Of a stretch of DNA of 6,052 nucleotides, positions 1 to 4,877 are shown piece by piece (the first letter of the stretch is position 1; each line of letters starts with the position of its first letter). A program made the position numbers and the translations under genes. The notes beneath the pieces were generated by a model that saw nothing but the letters and a program-made list of their open reading frames with translations, ran no database searches and was not told the origin of the DNA. The stretch is from Deltaproteobacteria bacterium. GTDB taxonomy: Bacteria; Desulfobacterota; Desulfobulbia; Desulfobulbales; BM004. Location of the stretch: positions 787,450 to 793,501 of the forward strand of contig CP070776.1 in assembly GCA_020346205.1 (NCBI GenBank). Direction: 5' to 3'.

Positions 1-788
1 TCGGCTTGCTCGGTTTTTTTCGTATCAACTGCTCCCAGTTCTTTTAATAGTTTTTCCATTTCCCTGGTCTCAGCAAAGTCCAGAGGAGTTTTTCCATCAT
101 AATCTTTGGCCATCACTTCAGCTCCTGCCTCTCTAAGTAACCTTACAGCAATCATGTTATTTGATTTGGAAGCTGTATGCAGGGGGGTTCTTCCCAGCGC
201 ATCGTTTCCAGCAATATTGGCCCCTTCGTCAATGAGAAACCGAAGAGCCTGTTCGGCAAAATATGGATTTTTTGATGCCCTTCCTGATCTGAAAACAGAA
301 GTTGAGTTTCTTATTGCAGTGTCCAGAGGTGAGGTGTTAGTGAATCTTCCGCTACTGCCCCGAAAGTTAACGTTAGCTCCTACTGATACAAGGAATTTTA
401 ACTTTAGAAGTGTCTGCTCGTCATAAGGCCCTTCAAGAACCTTGAGCAGTGCTGTTTCATCATCTTCATTACGATAATTGATCCTGCCGCCATTTTCATA
501 ACGGAGTTTCAGTTCATCAACCGAGCCAAAAGATGCAATATATAAAAATTTATCCTGAACGGCTTTTTCAGGACTTATTTTAGGCATTGTATCAATACTC
601 CGGGCTGTTACTCCTTCCTTATAATCGACCTCAACAGGTTCCTTTTTTTGAGGTTCAATTTTTAAGTCTTCATAATCATCTATTGTGTAAAGGCTTTTGG
701 TGTTTTTGGTGCTCACTGGCTCTTCCTGGGCTGCACATCCTGACAGCATAAGAAAAACAACAGCGCAGAAAATTGTTTTACCGTTCAT
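1..788 (-). CDS. Ankyrin-repeat lipoprotein (3' end outside window)
   Basis: An uninterrupted reading frame runs from 788 off the left edge (262 codons, no stop). The N-terminus MNGKTIFCAVVFLMLSGC is a short lipoprotein signal with lipobox L15-S-G-C18. The residue after the Cys is Ala, which by the E. coli rule favours outer-membrane rather than inner-membrane retention. A low-complexity linker (about 20-75) leads into roughly five ankyrin-like repeats (about 78-254). The clearest are 'GRTPLHTA' (199-206) with 'LLREAGAEV', and 'DGKTPLDFAE' (231-240) with 'LLKELGA'. Ankyrin repeats normally bind protein partners, so this is probably a surface or periplasmic scaffold; the partner is unknown. 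The start at 788 is chosen because GGAG (795-798) lies 6 nt upstream. An in-frame ATG at 809, with AAAGGA 10 nt upstream, would add seven residues (MRKLEQF) and is a real alternative. The gene diverges from the cytochrome unit. The repeat call is firm, the role is not. Confidence 0.87.
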   Translation of the reverse strand, partial: MNGKTIFCAVVFLMLSGCAAQEEPVSTKNTKSLYTIDDYEDLKIEPQKKEPVEVDYKEGVTARSIDTMPKISPEKAVQDKFLYIASFGSVDELKLRYENGGRINYRNEDDETALLKVLEGPYDEQTLLKLKFLVSVGANVNFRGSSGRFTNTSPLDTAIRNSTSVFRSGRASKNPYFAEQALRFLIDEGANIAGNDALGRTPLHTASKSNNMIAVRLLREAGAEVMAKDYDGKTPLDFAETREMEKLLKELGAVDTKKTEQA

Positions 789-880
789 GAATTGCTCCAG
801 TTTTCTCATAGAATATATATCCTTTAGGCCAGATTATGCTTATTCCATTTTAAGTTTACACCATTAACAACAGATTTGTA

Positions 881-907
881 AATGCGCTCTCAACATCGGA
901 GAGCATT
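881..907. repeat. Bulged hairpin, function unknown
   Basis: CTCTC (887-891) pairs with GAGAG (899-903). With a CG bulge (885-886), AATG (881-884) continues the stem with CATT (904-907), giving 9 bp around a 7-nt loop. No T-tract follows on either strand, so it is not a standard terminator. It lies about 72-98 bp upstream of the ankyrin gene's first possible start and could be an operator or part of its leader. Confidence 0.3.
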
Positions 908-1055
908 ATAGGTGGAGGTGGATTTGTTTACAACACCAAAACAACAGTTATCCTGAAGATTTGATCTGTGTAATTAATTTGCAGAAAAAATTTTTACTAT
1001 ACGAAATATTCTTTAAGTAAGTTGGCTGATTTTTTTATCATCGAACTGTACTCGC

Positions 1056-1080
1056 GTTTTAATTTGAAACGTATTAAAAC
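1056..1080. promoter_or_regulatory. 8-bp perfect inverted repeat, possible activator site
   Basis: GTTTTAAT (1056-1063) and ATTAAAAC (1073-1080) are exact reverse complements separated by 9 bp. The centre lies about 230 bp upstream of the start site predicted from the sigma-54-type promoter. Sigma-54 enhancer-binding proteins usually bind dyad sites some 80-200 bp upstream, sometimes farther, so this is a candidate. The arms are AT-rich and chance is possible. Confidence 0.3.
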
Positions 1081-1272
1081 ATTCGGCTTTTTGTTCCCGG
1101 ATTTTCCCACTTGATCACCCTAAATATATAATTTTAAAAGATAAAAAAAGTCTAAATCCGTGTTTTTACCTATATATAACGTTTCTTTTTGTTTCATTGT
1201 GCGTTTTTTTGTGGTTGTCTATGTTATTTGTATATCAGATAATCACTTGATATTATTAAGTTTAGCGCGTTG

Positions 1273-1288
1273 TGGCATATTTCTTGCT
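1273..1288 (+). promoter_or_regulatory. Sigma-54 (RpoN) -24/-12 promoter of the cytochrome unit
   Basis: TGGCATATTTCTTGCT matches the RpoN consensus TGGCACGNNNNTTGCW at every fixed position except the CG after TGGCA. The invariant GG (1274-1275) and GC (1286-1287) are separated by exactly 10 bases. Transcription would start near 1298-1299, giving a leader of about 50 nt before the ATG at 1348. Sigma-54 promoters need an ATP-dependent enhancer-binding protein, so the unit is probably switched on by a specific signal. No activator gene is in the window. Confidence 0.75.
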
Positions 1289-1314
1289 CCATTAAATAGT
1301 AAGATCAACCATAG

Positions 1315-1332
1315 AGCATCGGATCAGATGCT
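1315..1332 (+). promoter_or_regulatory. Leader hairpin directly before the ribosome binding site
   Basis: AGCATC (1315-1320) and GATGCT (1327-1332) form a perfect 6-bp stem with the loop GGATCA. The stem ends two bases before the strong Shine-Dalgarno TAAGGAGG (1335-1342), so it leaves the site exposed. It could stabilise the 5' end of the mRNA or help present the site; chance is also possible for so short a stem. Confidence 0.35.
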
Positions 1333-1347
1333 AATAAGGAGGCTGCT

Positions 1348-2130
1348 ATGAAAAAGGCGCTTTTCTTTACAGGATTATTGCTACTAAGTATCAGTTTTGC
1401 TTTTGCTGAAACCGGTGTAAAAAAAAGAAGACCGCTGCCGTATGAGTTTGGCAGAGTTGTCATCAACAACTATTCAGAAACTTCCCACCTCTCTCCCGTA
1501 GTTTTTGACCATTGGCTTCACCGTGCAAAATTTACCTGCAGGGTTTGTCATGTTGACATTGGTTTTGGCATGACGGCAAACGGCTCAGATATTAAAGCCA
1601 TTGACAATAAAAATGGATACTATTGCGGTTCATGCCATAACGGGAAAAACGTATTTGCTTCATGCTCAAATGAATTTGCCCCAAAAAATATAGAGACATG
1701 TGACCGTTGCCATTCTCTTGGAAAGGATATTGAAACTAAATATAAATTCAAAGAATTCATAGCTGGGTGGCCCACGGAAAGGCTTGGAAATGGAGTTGAC
1801 TGGGAGAAAGCTGAAGATCAAGGCAAAATAACCCCTGTAGACTTTATTGAAGGTGTTTCAATTAAAAGGGATAAGCTCGTTACCCAAAATGATTTTGCAC
1901 TCGGGGCCAAGGTAGAGGGTATGCCGAACATTATTTTTTCTCATCAGAAGCATACAGTCTGGAACGGTTGTGAACTGTGCCACCCTGAATTATTTGTCGG
2001 TGTAAAAAAAGGAATTACAAAATATTCAATGGTTGAAATATACGATCATAAGTTCTGTGGCTCGTGCCATGTTAACGTTGCATTTCCACTTTATGATTGT
2101 CAAAGATGCCATACGCAGAAGGTTCAATAG
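1348..2130 (+). CDS. Periplasmic/exported hexaheme c-type cytochrome, two c7-type triheme domains
   Basis: A 260-residue electron-transfer protein. A Sec signal peptide covers 1-20 (MKKALFF...AFA, cleavage before ETG). Six CXXCH heme motifs lie at C64-H68, C93-H97, C118-H122, C208-H212, C237-H241 and C251-H255, grouped as two triheme modules joined by a roughly 80-residue linker (DWEKAEDQGK at 151-160). Each module opens with an H-x2-H pair (FDHWLH, H55/H58; FSHQKH, H199/H202) that should supply distal ligands. One Met lies between the first and second motifs of each module (M75, M228), as in c7 modules with a His/Met heme. A non-heme Cys (C106) is also present. The start has TAAGGAGG 5 nt upstream. 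It is the first gene of a three-gene unit behind a sigma-54-type promoter. It likely relays electrons in the periplasm or at the outer membrane; partners and substrate are unknown. It is about half the size of the dodecaheme GSU1996-type 'nanowire' cytochromes that use the same module. Confidence 0.93.
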   Translation: MKKALFFTGLLLLSISFAFAETGVKKRRPLPYEFGRVVINNYSETSHLSPVVFDHWLHRAKFTCRVCHVDIGFGMTANGSDIKAIDNKNGYYCGSCHNGKNVFASCSNEFAPKNIETCDRCHSLGKDIETKYKFKEFIAGWPTERLGNGVDWEKAEDQGKITPVDFIEGVSIKRDKLVTQNDFALGAKVEGMPNIIFSHQKHTVWNGCELCHPELFVGVKKGITKYSMVEIYDHKFCGSCHVNVAFPLYDCQRCHTQKVQ

Positions 2131-2135
2131 CAGCC

Positions 2136-2459
2136 ATGAAAAGCATTTTTCATAATAAGTTCATTAGCTTACTGCTTCTCAATTTGTTCCTCTGGAGCCA
2201 TATGGTCGGAAGCATTGGCAGTGCCTATGCTCAGCAGGATTGGAAACAGGAGTATGCAGCTGTCTGTGCCAAAACCCAGAATGCCATGACTCTCTCTGCA
2301 GCAGAATTGAAAAAATATATTGAACGCTGTGACAAGTTACAGGACCGTCTTGATGAGTTGGCAGGAATGGAAGGTGAAACAGAAAAAAAAGTTTATGAAA
2401 AAAGGCTGAAAATGTGCAGAGATCTCTACAAGTTTACGCTTGAATACAAAGTTAAATAG
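2136..2459 (+). CDS. Small secreted three-cysteine helical protein, unknown function
   Basis: A 107-residue protein that I do not recognise by function. Residues 1-32 form a signal peptide (basic/hydrophobic start, SLLLLNLFLW core, likely cleavage after AYA before QQDW). The mature part of about 75 residues is charged and looks all-helical. It has a probable coiled coil at about 55-100 and Cys at 44, 65 and 94, spaced 21 and 29 apart. There is no CXXCH, so it binds no c-type heme by the usual route. The ATG at 2136 is 5 nt after the stop of the first cytochrome gene. A longer in-frame start at 2097 would lie inside the cytochrome gene and spoil the signal peptide. The Shine-Dalgarno is poor (AAGG about 14 nt away), so translation is probably coupled to the upstream gene. 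The position between two paralogous cytochromes suggests an accessory, assembly or structural partner (inference). Confidence 0.85.
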   Translation: MKSIFHNKFISLLLLNLFLWSHMVGSIGSAYAQQDWKQEYAAVCAKTQNAMTLSAAELKKYIERCDKLQDRLDELAGMEGETEKKVYEKRLKMCRDLYKFTLEYKVK

Positions 2460-2471
2460 GGAGGGACTCTT

Positions 2472-3290
2472 ATGCAGAAAAAAACAATATCTTATATCGT
2501 TATCATACTGTTTATATTGGTGAGTTGGGCGTCGGCTCAAAACCATGCAACACCCGACGATTACGGGCAGAACGTTCCGTCTCCCGAATATTTTGGGACT
2601 GTAGTATTGAATAATTACTCCAAGCAGGCAGGAATGGCTTCTGTTGTTTTTGATCACTGGCTCCACAGAGCTACATTTAACTGCAGAATCTGCCATGTTG
2701 ATATTGGATTTGCCATGAAGTCCAAAGCGTCTGCGATCAGGGCAAAGGACAACATAGCTGGTTACTATTGCGGTACCTGCCATGATGGAAAGAGGGTGGT
2801 TAACGGAAAAGAGATCTTTGCTGCCTGTGCAGTCAAATATACTGCAGAGGAAGGAAAGAGGTGTGTTCGGTGTCATTCAGACTGTGCAACAGGGCAGAGA
2901 GAATATGAGTATCAGGCTTTCACGAAAGATCTGCCGCTCTTAGAGAAAAACTTAATTGATTGGGAAAAGGCGGAAGCTCAGGGATTAATCCATTCTATTG
3001 ATACACTTGAAGGTGTCTTTTATAAAACTGATGCTATTCAAGCACAAAAGGATTTTTCCATAGAATCCAGATCATGGAGGAAATCGGATGTCATGTTTTC
3101 CCACAAAAAGCATGTTATCTGGAACGGGTGCGAGGTTTGCCATCCCATGATTTTTCCAAGTTCTCAAAAAGGAACTGTGCAGTACTCAATGTTTGAAATA
3201 ATGGATGGTGAATACTGCGGGGCCTGCCATGTGAACGTTGCGTTCTCTGTATGGCTCTGTTACAAGTGCCACAAGGATCCTGTTCAATAA
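2472..3290 (+). CDS. Second hexaheme c-type cytochrome, paralog of the first
   Basis: A 272-residue paralog of the protein two genes upstream. The signal peptide is about 1-22 (MQKKTISYIVIILFILVSWASA, then QNH). CXXCH motifs lie at C71-H75, C100-H104, C131-H135, C220-H224, C249-H253 and C263-H267. Shared blocks include VVFDHWLHRA (58-67), CHVDIGF (74-80), GYYCG.CH (97-104), DWEKAE.QG (163-171), FSH.KH..WNGCE.CHP (209-225) and CHVNVAF (252-258). Distal-ligand candidates are H62/H65 and H211/H214, plus M82 and M240. The two remaining His (H25, H174) have no counterpart in the paralog. C119 matches the paralog's C106; C138 is extra. The start follows GGGAGGG (2459-2465), which overlaps the stop codon of the small gene, so the gene sits tightly in the same operon. 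It probably acts in series or in complex with the first cytochrome. The two genes look like an old duplication that has diverged clearly in the linker and the N-terminus. Confidence 0.93.
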   Translation: MQKKTISYIVIILFILVSWASAQNHATPDDYGQNVPSPEYFGTVVLNNYSKQAGMASVVFDHWLHRATFNCRICHVDIGFAMKSKASAIRAKDNIAGYYCGTCHDGKRVVNGKEIFAACAVKYTAEEGKRCVRCHSDCATGQREYEYQAFTKDLPLLEKNLIDWEKAEAQGLIHSIDTLEGVFYKTDAIQAQKDFSIESRSWRKSDVMFSHKKHVIWNGCEVCHPMIFPSSQKGTVQYSMFEIMDGEYCGACHVNVAFSVWLCYKCHKDPVQ

Positions 3291-3404
3291 AATATGGAGA
3301 GCCGGTCCTCTTAATAATTTGTACGTGATGATTCTATAGATAGTCAATATTAGTAAGGTCCGAAGTGTTGGACTGAGAATGTGTTTGCTGTTTAAATAAA
3401 TATT

Positions 3405-3435
3405 AGCAGGGTCTATTATTGGCTCTGCTTTTTTT
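3405..3435 (+). terminator. Rho-independent terminator of the cytochrome unit
   Basis: AGCAGGGTC (3405-3413) pairs over all nine positions with GGCTCTGCT (3421-3429), two of the pairs being G-U. The loop is 7 nt and a run of seven T (3429-3435) follows. It sits 115 bp after the second cytochrome stop and about 90 bp before the next gene's start, so the flavoprotein gene is probably a separate transcript. Confidence 0.8.
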
Positions 3436-3527
3436 ATTTGTCCTCTTTGATAATGAAAGTTATGTATGAAAGAAACGATGAAAAAAATAACAGTAAAGAA
3501 AAAATGAACTTAATTGAGGATACAATT

Positions 3528-4103
3528 ATGAAAGTAGTAGCATTTAACGGAAGTGCCAGAAAGGACGGCAATACAGCTATTCTGATTAATTATGTTTTCA
3601 AGGAACTGGAAAAGGAAGGGATCGGGACAGAACTTGTGCAGCTTTCAGGCAGTGGAATCCATGGCTGTATAGCCTGCATGCAGTGCTTTGAGAAAAAGAA
3701 TCAGCGATGTGCAGTTAAGGATGATATTGCCAATGACTGTATTGAAAAAATGTTGGGTGCAGATGGTATTATACTGGGCTCTCCAACATATTTCGCCAAT
3801 GTTTCAACCGAAATGAAGGCACTTATCGATAGAGCTGGTATGGTATCACGCGCCAACAGCGATATGTTGTCCCGTAAGGTGGGAGCAGCTGTGGTTGCCG
3901 TAAGAAGGGCAGGCTCCATTCATGTTTTTAACTCCATTAATCACTTTTTCTTTATCGGGCAGATGATAGTACCTGGATCCAGTTACTGGAACCTTGGTAT
4001 GGGCCGGCAAAAAGGTGAGGTTGAAAAGGATGATGAAGGTATCCAGACCATGAAGAATCTTGGCAGAAATATGGCCTGGTTGTTACAAAAATTAAATGAT
4101 TAG
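3528..4103 (+). CDS. Flavodoxin-fold FMN protein of the iron-sulfur flavoprotein / NADPH-dependent FMN reductase family
   Basis: A 191-residue cytoplasmic redox protein with no signal peptide. The N-terminal strand [16 protein letters not shown] (1-16) is the FMN-phosphate loop of this superfamily. [21 protein letters not shown] (84-104) is the typical second FMN-binding segment. Between them, C47, C50, C53 and C61 form a CX2CX2CX7C motif, the compact cysteine pattern that binds a 4Fe-4S cluster in archaeal iron-sulfur flavoproteins. A cluster here is therefore plausible but not shown. The family moves electrons from NAD(P)H or ferredoxin to small acceptors such as quinones, O2 or peroxide; the substrate is unknown. 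The start at 3528 is preferred because GAGGA (3516-3520) lies 7 nt upstream and the product starts at the conserved first strand. Longer in-frame starts, for example ATG at 3453, lack a ribosome site and add a charged, unconserved tail. It converges with the next gene at a shared terminator. Confidence 0.88.
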   Translation: MKVVAFNGSARKDGNTAILINYVFKELEKEGIGTELVQLSGSGIHGCIACMQCFEKKNQRCAVKDDIANDCIEKMLGADGIILGSPTYFANVSTEMKALIDRAGMVSRANSDMLSRKVGAAVVAVRRAGSIHVFNSINHFFFIGQMIVPGSSYWNLGMGRQKGEVEKDDEGIQTMKNLGRNMAWLLQKLND

Positions 4104-4111
4104 TGAAAATA

Positions 4112-4142
4112 AAAAAGCCGTGCTTTCTGAACACGGCTTTTT
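4112..4142. terminator. Bidirectional rho-independent terminator
   Basis: A perfect 11-bp stem, AAAAAGCCGTG (4112-4122) with CACGGCTTTTT (4132-4142), surrounds a 9-nt loop. The T-run on the plus strand ends the flavoprotein transcript. The A-run at 4111-4116 is the T-run on the minus strand for the convergent gene that stops at 4162. Its placement between two converging genes supports a shared role. Confidence 0.9.
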
Positions 4143-4161
4143 AGGATATTTTTATAGGTTA

Positions 4162-4713
4162 CTAAGAAGCAAATGCCTCTTCGAAAAGTCTGTCAATGGC
4201 ATTTTTCCCGTTTTCGGAAAGATTACGGGTTCCAGACCCAACAAATGTCTCATGCTCAATTTTGGGTGTGTCTTGAACCCAGGCACCCTGTTGCCAGCTA
4301 TACCAATTATCTTTTGCCTGGTCATAAACTGACAGGGGCCTGTTGAAGAGTTTGGCGAGTTCCACGGCCCAGCCGGTACCGCCCTTGACGGTATTATCTT
4401 CAAGGATCGTACCGATGACAAAGACCTGGTGGCCTTTATTCACCATGTGAAAAATGGTCTGCAGGACCTTTCTGATCTTCTCTGTTTCATAATAAGTGCG
4501 GTTCATCAATTTGGAAACCAGTTCCATGCTGATGTCACCACGTTTCAGTTCATCATCCGAAAGGCTCACCAGATTTTTCTGCCTGTTCGTTTTCTGTCCT
4601 GAATAGCAGAAATTCACCTCTTTGATGGACCACTTATCAGCAGCTTCGCCAAAAGCTGTTTCAGCTCCTTTGAGACCACCGCTGTATAATATACAGTTTT
4701 CTTTAGCTGGCAT
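4162..4713 (-). CDS. Putative SLOG/Rossmann-like nucleotide-binding protein, unknown role
   Basis: A 183-residue, probably cytoplasmic protein (no signal peptide or membrane segment). YSGGLKGAE (10-18) resembles the glycine-rich first loop (SGGA.G.D-like) of the DprA/LOG-type SLOG superfamily. QVFVIGTIL...KGGTGWAVELAK (96-121) resembles its second conserved element, a strand followed by GG-T-x-W/E, then LFNRPLSVYDQ (122-132). FVGSGTRNL (157-165) is a further conserved-looking loop. Members bind nucleotides or nucleotide-derived ligands, some as signal sensors, and the ligand here is unknown. The start is supported by GAGGAG (4719-4724) 5 nt upstream. The 164-bp gap to the oxidoreductase gene upstream and a possible promoter there suggest independent expression. 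The fold assignment rests on motif resemblance only; it could be an unrelated Rossmann-type family. Confidence 0.8.
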   Translation of the reverse strand: MPAKENCILYSGGLKGAETAFGEAADKWSIKEVNFCYSGQKTNRQKNLVSLSDDELKRGDISMELVSKLMNRTYYETEKIRKVLQTIFHMVNKGHQVFVIGTILEDNTVKGGTGWAVELAKLFNRPLSVYDQAKDNWYSWQQGAWVQDTPKIEHETFVGSGTRNLSENGKNAIDRLFEEAFAS

Positions 4714-4821
4714 TGCAACTCCTCATTTGATTAAAAAATATTGATAAAATAACACTAAACAGTTTCAAAATGCCTGTTTGCGTATACTGAGAATATTGAA
4801 CAGAAGAAACAAAAAGGGGCT

Positions 4822-4851
4822 TATATAATTGAAGTCAAGGTGTTTTGGCAA
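4822..4851 (-). promoter_or_regulatory. Possible sigma-70-type promoter for the SLOG-like gene
   Basis: Read on the minus strand, TTGCCA (4846-4851, five of six matches to the -35 consensus) is followed after 18 bp by TATATA (4822-4827, four of six to the -10). The start would lie near 4815, leaving a leader of about 100 nt. In this AT-rich gap such matches are easily found by chance, and a second weak candidate begins with TTGAAA closer to the gene. Confidence 0.3.
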
Positions 4852-4877
4852 CAATTTATTTGCAAAGAGGCAAAAAA

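Larger units (their letters stand above)
810..1347. other. Divergent intergenic region, 538 bp
   Basis: This AT-rich stretch separates the ankyrin lipoprotein (minus) from the cytochrome unit (plus). I see no credible gene. A 63-codon frame at 1160-1351 has no ribosome binding site and overlaps the cytochrome start. The region holds a sigma-54-type promoter (1273-1288), an inverted repeat (1056-1080), a bulged hairpin (881-907), a weaker inverted repeat ATATCA/TGATAT (1232-1253) and a leader hairpin (1315-1332). Its length exceeds what simple promoters need and fits a promoter with distal activator sites, but this is inference. Confidence 0.7.

Noticed and set aside
106..426. 106-codon plus-strand frame
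   Set aside because: It lies antisense within the ankyrin lipoprotein gene, whose frame is continuous and motif-rich.
1111..1132. Sigma-70 promoter with TTGATC and TATAAT
   Set aside because: The TATAAT (1127-1132) is perfect, but TTGATC (1111-1116) is only 10 bp away and no good -35 is found at 17 bp, so it is not called.
1232..1253. Inverted repeat ATATCA-N10-TGATAT as an activator site
   Set aside because: The arms are short and AT-rich, and it sits only about 20 bp upstream of the -24 element, too close for a typical enhancer site.
1160..1351. 63-codon plus-strand frame before the first cytochrome
   Set aside because: No ribosome binding site, covers the sigma-54-type promoter and the leader, overlaps the cytochrome start, and its hydrophobic Phe/Val-rich product is what AT-rich DNA gives by chance.
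2097..2135. Upstream start for the small secreted protein
   Set aside because: It would start inside the cytochrome gene and put a polar 13-residue extension before a good signal peptide.
2337..2876. 179-codon minus-strand frame
   Set aside because: Antisense to the small Cys protein and the second cytochrome, both of which have signal peptides and clear ribosome sites or tight spacing. No recognisable motif.
3438..3527. Thirty-residue N-terminal extension of the flavodoxin-fold protein
   Set aside because: It begins directly after the terminator T-run, has no ribosome site and is unlike the family; GAGGA precedes the ATG at 3528.
4096..4421. Plus-strand frame 4096-4332 and minus-strand frame 4152-4421
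   Set aside because: Both overlap the SLOG-like gene in other frames and have no motifs; the first also runs through the terminator.
4858..4877. Terminator after the oxidoreductase gene
   Set aside because: TTTGC/GCAAA gives only a 5-bp AT-rich stem with no following T-run on the minus strand.
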